Source: Acetobacteraceae bacterium
Lineage (GTDB): Bacteria > Pseudomonadota > Alphaproteobacteria > Acetobacterales > Acetobacteraceae
Reading direction: 5' to 3'
Length of the DNA: 64,000 nt
NCBI GenBank assembly: GCA_030041255.1
Contig: JASHOF010000012.1
Location: 62,001 to 126,000, forward strand
This document shows, piece after piece, positions 44,913 to 51,878 of the stretch (positions are counted from its first letter, which is position 1; every line of letters starts with the position of its first letter). The translations under genes and the position numbers were made by a program. The notes under the pieces are model-generated. The model had not been told where the DNA came from, searched no databases, and worked only from the letters and a program-made list of their open reading frames with translations.

Positions 44913-44942
44913 ATTTTGACAATAGTTAGCCGAATTTTTCAA
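44913..44942 (-). promoter_or_regulatory. Candidate sigma-70 promoter of pspF, possibly leaderless
   Basis: On the minus strand TTGAAA (44942-44937) and CAAAAT (44918-44913) are 18 bp apart. The expected start point falls at or very near the A of the pspF ATG (44907), five bases beyond the -10. No ribosome site precedes either start codon, which suits a leaderless message. Confidence 0.45.
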
Positions 44943-45015
44943 CTGGCCGTGCAGATGGACGGCTGGAGATCAGAGAAAACATTTTTGTTCAATGCATTAC
45001 GAATTTCCGGGGAGA

Positions 45016-45031
45016 TGGCACGAAGGTTGCT
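45016..45031 (+). promoter_or_regulatory. Sigma-54 (-24/-12) promoter of the psp operon
   Basis: TGGCACG, four bases, then TTGCT match the sigma-54 consensus at every defined position. The start point would be about 12 bases downstream, leaving a leader of roughly 48 nt before pspA with an AGAAGGA ribosome site. An AT-rich stretch at 44978-44999, unusual in this DNA, contains a partial IHF-like site and lies between the promoter and pspF, as expected for looping. Confidence 0.85.
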
Positions 45032-45089
45032 TATCATCGAGCGCCGGGGCGCTCTGCCGCCCGGGTGACCAGCCAGAAGGATCGCCGCC

Positions 45090-45773
45090 ATGGGAATTTT
45101 CTCCCGCCTGACCGACATCGTGAACTCGAACCTCAACGCCCTGCTCGATCGCGCCGAGGACCCGGAAAAGATCATCCGGCTGATCATCCAGGAGATGGAG
45201 GACACGCTGGTCGAGGTGCGGAGCGCGGCGGTGAGGAGCATTGCCGAGAAGAAGGGCCTCGATCGCAAGGCGGCCGAACTTCGCGAGCAGCAGGAAGACT
45301 GGCAGCGCAAGGCAGAGCTTGCCGTGACCAGGGGGCGCGACGACCTGGCCAAGGCGGCGTTGCATGCGAAGGCGCGAATCAGCCAGAACCTGAAAGCGCT
45401 CGAGCAGCAACTGGCGCAGCTCAGCGAAGCCTTGACGCGGCAGAACGAGGACATCGGCAAGCTGCAAGCGAAACTCAGCGACGCCAAGGCACGGGAGAAG
45501 AGTCTCGCCGCGCGGCACAAGACGGCGGCGACGCGGCTGAAGCTGCGGACGAAGCTCTACGACGAACGGATCACCGACGCCTTTGCGCGCTTCGAACAGG
45601 TGGAGCGCACGCTCGATGTGATGGAGGGCCAGGTCGAAGCGCATGAGCTTGGCCGCAAGCCTGCGCTGAATGAAGCCTTCACGGAGCTGGAAGCCGATGC
45701 GGGTCTGGACGAGGAGCTGGAGGCGTTGAAGTCCCGACTGGGAAATCGCATCCCGCAGGCTGCGAAGGCGTAG
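45090..45773 (+). CDS. pspA: Phage shock protein A
   Basis: A 227-residue PspA/IM30 family protein, almost entirely helical coiled coil. The amphipathic N-terminus MGIFSRLTDIVNSNLNALLD binds membranes; EDPEKIIRLIIQEMEDTL is the conserved contact region for PspF. It protects the inner membrane on loss of proton-motive force and represses PspF. It is the first gene of pspABC-yccF, 4 bp before pspB, under the sigma-54 promoter at 45016. Confidence 0.95.
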   Translation: MGIFSRLTDIVNSNLNALLDRAEDPEKIIRLIIQEMEDTLVEVRSAAVRSIAEKKGLDRKAAELREQQEDWQRKAELAVTRGRDDLAKAALHAKARISQNLKALEQQLAQLSEALTRQNEDIGKLQAKLSDAKAREKSLAARHKTAATRLKLRTKLYDERITDAFARFEQVERTLDVMEGQVEAHELGRKPALNEAFTELEADAGLDEELEALKSRLGNRIPQAAKA

Positions 45774-45777
45774 GGCC

Positions 45778-46020
45778 GTGACGTTCGGCGTTTTCGTTCT
45801 TGGCATTCTCTTCCTCGTCGTCGTCGCGCCGCTCTGGATCCTGGCGCATTACCTGACGCGCTGGCGGAGTGCGCGTGCGCTTTCCGTGGAGGATGAGCGT
45901 GCGCTTGGAGAACTCTGGAGCGCGGCGCAACGGATGGAAACGCGGCTGGCCAATCTCGAGCGTGTGCTGGACGCCGAGACGCCGGGCTGGCGGGCGGAAA
46001 CGGAGGCGGATCAGCGATGA
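45778..46020 (+). CDS. pspB: Phage shock protein B
   Basis: An 80-residue protein starting with GTG. An N-terminal membrane span (VFVLGILFLVVVAPLWILAHY) is followed by a charged helix with the PspB pattern LSVEDERALGELWSAAQRMETRLANLERVLD. PspB and PspC sense membrane damage and release PspA from PspF. Its stop overlaps the pspC start by 4 bp. Confidence 0.9.
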   Translation: MTFGVFVLGILFLVVVAPLWILAHYLTRWRSARALSVEDERALGELWSAAQRMETRLANLERVLDAETPGWRAETEADQR

Positions 46021-46412
46021 ATCTCGGCTGGCAATCCGGCTTCGCACTGTATCGTGACCGGGAACATGCCTGGCTCGGCGGAGTGTGTGCAGGGATCGCG
46101 CACTATCTCGGCGTGAGCCGGGCGGCGGTCAGGCTTGCCGCGGTGGTGGCGTTGTTCTTCTTCGCGTTGCCGACGGTGACGGTTTACGTGGCGCTGGCGA
46201 TCGTGCTGCCGGCGCGGCCGCCGCGTGCGTTTGCGAATGCGGCCGAAGAGGATTTCTGGCGCGGGGTGGCGAGAGAGCCCCGCCAGACAGCCTCGGCGCT
46301 CCGGCAGCGTTATCGGGAACTCGAATACCGGCTGCAGCGCCTCGAGCGGGCGGCGACTTCGGAGGCGGTCATGCTGCGCCGGCGCTTCCGCGATCTCGGG
46401 GATCGGCCATGA
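46017..46412 (+). CDS. pspC: Phage shock protein C
   Basis: A 131-residue PspC-domain protein. The N-terminal part ALYRDREHAWLGGVCAGIAHYLG is the family hallmark, followed by membrane segments (LAAVVALFFFALPTVTVYVALAIVLP). The C-terminal half is a charged coiled coil (LRQRYRELEYRLQRLERA), as expected for the soluble signalling tail. It overlaps pspB and yccF by 4 bp each. Confidence 0.9.
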   Translation: MNLGWQSGFALYRDREHAWLGGVCAGIAHYLGVSRAAVRLAAVVALFFFALPTVTVYVALAIVLPARPPRAFANAAEEDFWRGVAREPRQTASALRQRYRELEYRLQRLERAATSEAVMLRRRFRDLGDRP

Positions 46413-46843
46413 CAGTGCTTCGACTGCTGCTGAACGTGCTGTGGATCATCACGGGCGGCATCTGGATGGCGGCGGCCTGGATCATCGCCGGCTGCCTGAT
46501 GCTGATCAGCATCGTCGGCATTCCGTGGGCGTGGTCGGCGTTCAGGATCGGCGCCTTCACCCTGCTGCCGTTCGGGCATCGCGCGGTGCGACGAAGCCGG
46601 TTTGCAGGCGAAGGCGGTCCCGGCAGCGGGCCGCTCGGGGTGCTGGGCAATGTCATCTGGCTGGTGCTGGCGGGCTGGTGGCTGGCGCTCGGGCACCTGG
46701 TGGCGGCCGTGCTGCTGGCGGTGACGGTGATCGGGATCCCGTTTGCGTGGGCGCATCTGAAACTGGCCGGGCTGGCGCTGTGGCCGGTCGGCACCGAGAT
46801 CGTGCCGATCGGTGCCAGGCCGAGGGAGCCGTTCCCGTACTGA
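46409..46843 (+). CDS. yccF: YccF domain-containing inner-membrane protein
   Basis: A 144-residue membrane protein whose ATG overlaps the pspC stop. It contains two YccF repeats: LLNVLWIITGGIWMAA with GIPWAWSAFRIGAFTLLPFG, and LGNVIWLVLAGWWLALGHL with GIPFAWAHLKLAGLALWPVG. YccF function is unknown. Its tight coupling to pspC suggests a part in the envelope stress response here. Confidence 0.88.
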   Translation: MTVLRLLLNVLWIITGGIWMAAAWIIAGCLMLISIVGIPWAWSAFRIGAFTLLPFGHRAVRRSRFAGEGGPGSGPLGVLGNVIWLVLAGWWLALGHLVAAVLLAVTVIGIPFAWAHLKLAGLALWPVGTEIVPIGARPREPFPY

Positions 46844-46952
46844 GGATAGCGTTCCGGCCGGCGAAGGATTGGCAACGACGGGGCGCGCAACACCATGCGC
46901 GTGGCGCTTCTTTGCTGGCGACAAGGGCGTTGTGCAGCGGTGAAAACGGATG

Positions 46953-47279
46953 TCAGGCCGCCGGCTCGGGCGTCACGGTCTGGATCGTCTCGAAGCCTTC
47001 GAATTCGGGATGGCCGAGATAGAGCGGCTTCCTGGTGCCGGCGCCCTGGTGGGCGAGGCGGAACGCCTCCGAGCGGGTCCAGGCTTCGAAGGCGGCGCGG
47101 CTTTTCCAGATGGTATGCGAGGCGTAGAGCACATGGTCGTCGCGCCGGGGTCCGCGCAGCAGGTGGAACTCGACGAACCCCGGCACGGCGCGCAGGTGGG
47201 TATCGCGCTCCGTCCAGACGCGCTCGAATTCGGCTTCGCAACCGGCGATCACCTGGAAGCGGTTCATGGCGATGAACAT
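46953..47279 (-). CDS. ABM-domain monooxygenase, haem-degrading (IsdG/MhuD) type
   Basis: A 108-residue ferredoxin-like alpha/beta protein of the antibiotic biosynthesis monooxygenase fold. ATG at 47279 has GGAG ten bases upstream. The family core is FERVWTERDTHLRAVPGFVEFHLLRGP, YASHTIWKSRAAFEAWTRSEAFRLAH and the C-terminal GHPEFEGFETIQ. An asparagine near the N-terminus (MNRFQV) and a histidine in SEAFRLAH match the haem-binding pair of IsdG enzymes. Haem breakdown for iron is likely but not proven. It is divergent from the DUF1800 gene. Confidence 0.8.
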   Translation of the reverse strand: MFIAMNRFQVIAGCEAEFERVWTERDTHLRAVPGFVEFHLLRGPRRDDHVLYASHTIWKSRAAFEAWTRSEAFRLAHQGAGTRKPLYLGHPEFEGFETIQTVTPEPAA

Positions 47280-47409
47280 GGCCGGCTATCTCCGAAGGGA
47301 GTTGAGGCAGGGCGAAGCACATCGCCGGACGGGGAGCGAAGGGAATCGGGTCTTGCGGGCGTTGCGGTTTGCAACACTCGGTCAAGCTATAGCCCGCTAG
47401 GATGAGCGG

Positions 47410-48741
47410 ATGGAAGAAGCCGCTTTCCACGCGCTGGCGCGCTTCGGCCTTGGTGCAGGAACGGCGGAGGCGGCACCACAAGACCCGCGCGGCTGGCTCG
47501 TCGCGCAGCTCGAAGGCCCGGATCCGGCGCTTTCAACCGAACGGTTCCGCGCGCTTCCGAACGGTGCCGCTGCGCTTGCCGCCATCCGCGAGGACGCGCT
47601 CGAAAAGAAACGGCTGCGGGTGGCGGGAATCCCGCTCAAGGGGTATTTCAAGTCAAAGGCGTTCCAGTTCTTCCTGGACGATGCGCGGGCCGGGCTCGAC
47701 TGGGCGGTCGCGACCCCCGCTCCCTTCCGCGAGCGGCTGGTCTGGTTCTGGGCCAATCACTTCACGGTCAGCATGCGCCAGGGAGGCGTGGCGGCGCTGG
47801 CCGGCCCGTTCGTGCGCGAGGCGATCCGCCCCTACGTGACGGCCAGCTTCACCGAGATGGTGCTGGCCGCCGAGCGGCATCCGGCGATGCTGCTCTATCT
47901 CAGCAACGCCGGATCGATCGGGCCGGATAGCCGGGTCGGGCGGCGGACGGGGCGCGGGCTCAATGAAAATCTCGGCCGGGAGTGCATGGAGCTGCACACG
48001 GTCGGGCTCGGCGCGCATTACCGCCAGGCGGATGTGACCGGCATGGCGAAGCTGCTGACGGGCTGGTCGGTCTCGCCGGAGCGGCCGCCGACGGGCTTCC
48101 TGTTCCGCCCATGGGCGCACGAGCCGGGGCCGCAGACGGTGCTGGGCAGGCAATTCCCGGCCGGCGAGGAGGGCGGGATCGCGGCGCTCGGTTTCCTCGC
48201 GACCTATCCGACCACGTGGCAGGAGCTGGGGCGCAAGCTGGCGCGGCATTTCGTGGCCGACGATCCGCCTGAGCGGGCGGTGCAAAAGATCGCCGACGCG
48301 CTGGCTTCGAGTGGCGGAAATCTCGGTGCCGCGGCGCGGGCGCTGATCGCGCTTCCCGAAGCTTGGCAGCCCCTGACGAAATTGAAGACGCCGCTCGAGT
48401 ACATGGTTTCGGTACTGCGCGCGGTGGGAAGGCCCGGAAAGGGCGCGTTTCCGTATCCGGCCGTGCTGCGCAAGCTCGGGCAGCCGCTCTGGGCGGCGCC
48501 GCTGCCGAATGGCTGGTCGGATCTGGCAGCGGACTGGGCGGGTTCAGATGCGGTGCTGGCTAGGATCGGCTTTGGCTATGGCGAGGCGCACCGGGCAGAG
48601 GCCGAGCATCCGATGGAGCTGGCGAGCGCGGTGCTCGGGCCCCTGCTCCGCCCCGAAACGGCGAGCGCGATGCGCCGCGCGGGCTCGCGGGCGGAGGCGG
48701 TGAGCCTGTTGTTCGCGGCTCCGGAATTCCAGCGGCGATAG
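47410..48741 (+). CDS. DUF1800 domain-containing protein
   Basis: A 443-residue protein with the DUF1800 hallmark GLNENLGRECMELHTVGLGAHY (about residues 180-200) and the earlier RLVWFWANHFTVSM. The function of the family is unknown; in many bacteria it is encoded beside a DUF1501 protein, as here with an 11-bp gap. No signal peptide is obvious. ATG at 47410 has an AGGA ribosome site. Co-conservation with Tat-exported DUF1501 suggests a shared envelope or extracellular role. Confidence 0.88.
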   Translation: MEEAAFHALARFGLGAGTAEAAPQDPRGWLVAQLEGPDPALSTERFRALPNGAAALAAIREDALEKKRLRVAGIPLKGYFKSKAFQFFLDDARAGLDWAVATPAPFRERLVWFWANHFTVSMRQGGVAALAGPFVREAIRPYVTASFTEMVLAAERHPAMLLYLSNAGSIGPDSRVGRRTGRGLNENLGRECMELHTVGLGAHYRQADVTGMAKLLTGWSVSPERPPTGFLFRPWAHEPGPQTVLGRQFPAGEEGGIAALGFLATYPTTWQELGRKLARHFVADDPPERAVQKIADALASSGGNLGAAARALIALPEAWQPLTKLKTPLEYMVSVLRAVGRPGKGAFPYPAVLRKLGQPLWAAPLPNGWSDLAADWAGSDAVLARIGFGYGEAHRAEAEHPMELASAVLGPLLRPETASAMRRAGSRAEAVSLLFAAPEFQRR

Positions 48742-48752
48742 AGGCAGCCGCG

Positions 48753-49946
48753 ATGCCCATGCGCATGAGCCGACGCGATACCTTGCTCGGGCTTTCGGCC
48801 GTTCTGGCGGTCGGGCCAGTGCAGCTTGCGTTGGCGGCGGCCGCGACCGAGCGGCGGTTCGTTGTCGTGCTGCTGCGCGGGGCGCTGGACGGGCTTTCGG
48901 CAGTGGTGCCGTATGGGGATCCGCACCTCCGCGGCCTGCGGGCCGGGCTGATGGCGGGGGCACCCGGAAGCCCGGGCGGCGTCCTGGACCTTGGAGGATT
49001 TTACGGGCTGCATCCGGCGCTGAGCGGCCTCCATGCGATGTACCGGGACGGGGCGGTGCTTCCGGTGCACGCGATCGCGGGGCCATACCGCACGCGAAGC
49101 CATTTCGAGGCGCAGGATTTGCTGCAGACGGGCACCGTCGAAAATTCGATCACCTCGGGCTGGCTCAACCGGGTGCTGGCGGAGATCGCGGGTGAGAGCG
49201 GCGATGGATTGGGGCTTTCGGTCGGCATGGGCATGCCGCTCCTGCTGCGCGGCAAGGCGCGGGTCGGCTCGTACGCGCCGGCGGTGTTTGCCTCGCCTTC
49301 GCCCGATCTCTATCGGCGGATCGCGGCGCTCAATGCGCCGGACCCGCTGCTCGGCCCGGCGATCGCGGGCGGGCTCCGCGAACGACATTTCGATGCCGCC
49401 GTGCTGGACCCGGACGGAGAGCGGGAACACGCAGTCGGCGGCTACGGCTTTGTCCAACTCGCGGCGGCGGCGGGCAAGCTCCTGGCGGCGCCCGAAGGGC
49501 CGCGGATTGCCGCCTTTCAGCTCGAGGGCTGGGATACCCATGCCAACCAGACGGCACTTCTGCACGCCCCGTTGGCGGGGCTGGATGCCGGGCTGGTAGC
49601 GCTGAAGACGGCGCTCGGGCCGGCCTGGGCGGAGACGGCGGTGCTCATCATCACGGAATTCGGCCGCACGGCGCGCATGAACGGCACGCACGGCACGGAC
49701 CATGGGACGGCCACGGTGGCATTCCTGCTCGGCGGGCGGGTTGCGGGTGGGCGGGTGAGAGCGACCTGGCCGGGGCTGGGGCCGGGACGGCTCTACCAGA
49801 ACCGGGATCTCGAGCCGACGGCCGATACCCGGGCGCTGGCCAAAGGCCTGCTCGCGGAACAGTTCGGGCTATCCGAGGCGGCGCTGGCGCGGATATTCCC
49901 GGGCAGCAGGGAGGCGGAGGCGATGCACGGACTCCTGCGCAGCTGA
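48753..49946 (+). CDS. DUF1501 domain-containing protein, Tat-exported
   Basis: A 397-residue protein that begins with a twin-arginine signal, MSRRDTLLGLSAVLAVG, cleaved near LALAAAA. DUF1501 belongs to the alkaline phosphatase/sulfatase-like superfamily. Visible parts are VVLLRGALDGLSAVVPYGDP, HAIAGPYRTRSHFEAQDLLQ, FQLEGWDTHANQ and ITEFGRTARMNGTHGTDHG, the last two carrying conserved metal-type Asp/His residues. The substrate is unknown. It lies between DUF1800 and the sulfite-oxidase-like gene in one transcription unit. Confidence 0.87.
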   Translation: MPMRMSRRDTLLGLSAVLAVGPVQLALAAAATERRFVVVLLRGALDGLSAVVPYGDPHLRGLRAGLMAGAPGSPGGVLDLGGFYGLHPALSGLHAMYRDGAVLPVHAIAGPYRTRSHFEAQDLLQTGTVENSITSGWLNRVLAEIAGESGDGLGLSVGMGMPLLLRGKARVGSYAPAVFASPSPDLYRRIAALNAPDPLLGPAIAGGLRERHFDAAVLDPDGEREHAVGGYGFVQLAAAAGKLLAAPEGPRIAAFQLEGWDTHANQTALLHAPLAGLDAGLVALKTALGPAWAETAVLIITEFGRTARMNGTHGTDHGTATVAFLLGGRVAGGRVRATWPGLGPGRLYQNRDLEPTADTRALAKGLLAEQFGLSEAALARIFPGSREAEAMHGLLRS

Positions 49947-49964
49947 GGCCGTGGGAAGCAGAGG

Positions 49965-50969
49965 TTGGGCGCGGTGAGCGAGTCGGAGCCGCCTCGTTTC
50001 GAAGTGACAGAGGCGGGAACGGTGCGCGATGTTCCGCTCAGGCCGCACGAGATGGGCGAGCGGATCACGCCGGCCGATCGCGTGTTCACGCTGGCGCATT
50101 TCGGGCTTGGGCGGATTGCCGCTGCCGACTGGTCTCTTTCGATCGAGGGCCAGGTGGAGCGGCCGTTGCGGCTGACGCTCGCGGAGCTTGGGCCATTTCC
50201 GCGCGTCGCGATCGAGGCGGTGCATCAATGCGCCGGCAATCCCTTGCAACCGGACATTCCGACGCGGCGGGTCGCTGCCGTGGTGTGGGGCGGGGTGCGC
50301 CTTGCAGACGTGCTCGATGCTGCGCGTCCGGCGGCAGGGGGAAAATTCGTCTGGGCGGACGGCGCCGATGGCGGGGAATTCGGTGGTTCGGCTTGCGCAT
50401 TCTTCCGCAAGGACCTGCCGCTCGAGCGCGTGGGCGAGGATGTGCTGCTGGCCACCGAGATGAACGGCCGGGCGCTGGACGATCGGCATGGCGCGCCGGT
50501 CAGGCTCGTCGTTCCCGGTTTCTATGGTACCAACAGCGTAAAATGGCTGTGGCGGATCACGCTCGCCGATCGCCGGGCCAACGGCCCTTTCACCACCCGT
50601 TTCTACAACGATACGCTGGCGGACGGGCAGCTTTCGCCGGTCTGGGCGCTGGGACCGGAAAGCATCATCGTGACGCCTGCTCCGGGCACGCGAATCGCGG
50701 GGGCGACGGAGATCGCCGGCTGGGCCTGGGCGGATCGTCCGATCGTTTCGGTCGAGATCGGTGACGACGGCGGAGAGGGCTGGGAGGAGGCCACGATCGA
50801 ATCGCGCCGCGCCCGCACCTGGCAGCGGTGGCGCCATGTCTGGCGGCCGCGGGCGACAGGACCGCTCGTGCTTCGCTGCCGGGCACGCGACAGCGCGGGC
50901 GTGGCACAGCCGGAAACCGGAAGACGCAATGCCTGGCACGCGACCGAACTCTTGGTCACGAGCGTTTGA
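49965..50969 (+). CDS. Sulfite oxidase-family molybdopterin oxidoreductase
   Basis: A 334-residue Mo enzyme. The start may be TTG at 49965 or GTG at 49974. The molybdenum-ligating cysteine is Cys89 in HQCAGNPLQP; other family parts are VVWGGVRLADVLDAA, VPGFYGTNSVKWLWRITLADR and the C-terminal dimerisation domain starting at IAGWAWADRPIVSVEI. There is no signal peptide and no haem domain, so it differs from periplasmic SorA and from YedY. Sulfite is the default substrate of the family, but other S- or N-oxide chemistry is possible. It ends the DUF1800-DUF1501 operon. Confidence 0.85.
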   Translation: MGAVSESEPPRFEVTEAGTVRDVPLRPHEMGERITPADRVFTLAHFGLGRIAAADWSLSIEGQVERPLRLTLAELGPFPRVAIEAVHQCAGNPLQPDIPTRRVAAVVWGGVRLADVLDAARPAAGGKFVWADGADGGEFGGSACAFFRKDLPLERVGEDVLLATEMNGRALDDRHGAPVRLVVPGFYGTNSVKWLWRITLADRRANGPFTTRFYNDTLADGQLSPVWALGPESIIVTPAPGTRIAGATEIAGWAWADRPIVSVEIGDDGGEGWEEATIESRRARTWQRWRHVWRPRATGPLVLRCRARDSAGVAQPETGRRNAWHATELLVTSV

Positions 50970-51004
50970 GGCCTCGCCGAGGGCGGAGGGGTCAGTTTAG
51001 CGGC

Positions 51005-51044
51005 GCATCGATGAGGGACCCATGACGGCGGTCCCCATCGATGC
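51005..51044. terminator. Strong hairpin between convergent genes
   Basis: The arms 51005-51020 and 51030-51044 form 15 base pairs with a single bulged A and a 9-nt loop. It is the most stable inverted repeat I found in the window. It lies in the 92-bp gap between the sulfite-oxidase-like gene and the secreted protein gene that end towards each other. No T-run is present on either side. Confidence 0.65.
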
Positions 51045-51061
51045 CGGAAACGCCGAGCCGG

Positions 51062-51496
51062 TTAGCGGCCACCCCCTGTCTGGCCGTTTGCGACGCTGTT
51101 GAGGTTCATCATCGGCTTGATGTCCACCGTGTTGTTGGCGCAGCCCTCGCCCTTCAATGTCGCCATGATTGCCCCGTTGGCCGATTTGGTCCCGGTGACG
51201 GTGCCGACCGGGCCATTGCCGATGCTGGTCTTCGTCAGTGTCAGGGTGAAGCTGCCGTCGGGTTGCATCGTCCCGTCAACCTGGCTGAGGCCGCTGAGGT
51301 CCGAATAGTAGGCCATGCCGTGGACGTGGCCACTGGTATTGGCCAACCGCCAGACGATGGAGGGGCAGCCGGCGACGGAAGAGGCGGTGTTGCCGACGAA
51401 GCCCGCCGGCGCCTGGGCGTACGCGGGGCCGGCGGCGATCACCCCGAGCCCAAGCAGCCCGGCTGCGAGCAACCCGACAGAAGTCCTGGTGTTCAT
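51062..51496 (-). CDS. Small secreted protein of unknown function
   Basis: A 144-residue protein with a signal peptide MNTRTSVGLLAAGLLGLG to AYAQ. The mature chain has two cysteines (AGCPSIVW and GEGCANNTVD) that could form one disulfide. The centre is rich in Gly/Thr/Ser strands (SQVDGTMQPDGSFTLTLTKT, VGTVTGTKSANGAI), suggesting a small beta-barrel. The C-terminus ends in a flexible NGQTGGGR. I do not recognise the family. It is expressed alone from the minus strand. Confidence 0.7.
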   Translation of the reverse strand: MNTRTSVGLLAAGLLGLGVIAAGPAYAQAPAGFVGNTASSVAGCPSIVWRLANTSGHVHGMAYYSDLSGLSQVDGTMQPDGSFTLTLTKTSIGNGPVGTVTGTKSANGAIMATLKGEGCANNTVDIKPMMNLNSVANGQTGGGR

Positions 51497-51878
51497 TGTG
51501 CACTCCTCGGAATGAGCGGCCGCGGGATGCCGCCGCCAGAACGGAACGGACGCACGCTCGGGATCTCATGCAGCCATGGTTTCCATAGGCTGAGGCTCGC
51601 GGCGGGCACTGGACCCACATCCCCCGGATCGGCGACGTTTCCGTTCAATTGCATAGCCGGGTTCGGCAGGGCTTTCAACTGCCGGGACGGTTCGGCGCGG
51701 TTCTGATCTGCGTGGAGTACATCGACCGCGGCGCCGGCGGGCCGAGGCGCGGGCCGGCATGGCAGGGGCGCGCAAATGAGGGCGCTGGCGTGGCTGGCAG
51801 GGGGAATGGCGCTCTATATGCTGTCATCGAGAGCGACGGCCGCCAGAGGCTGGACGGATCGGGAAAGGGAAGCCGGGC
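51497..51878. other. 382-bp intergenic region
   Basis: This divergent gap between the secreted protein and the MFS gene holds no frame that I would call a gene. A short plus-strand start at 51776 (MRALAWLAGGMALYM) runs straight into the MFS gene in the wrong frame. Both promoters must be here, but I see no clear -35/-10 pair. Confidence 0.6.

Noticed and set aside
51776-51878. Small membrane protein starting at 51776
   Set aside because: The frame has no stop before the MFS gene and runs through it in another frame.
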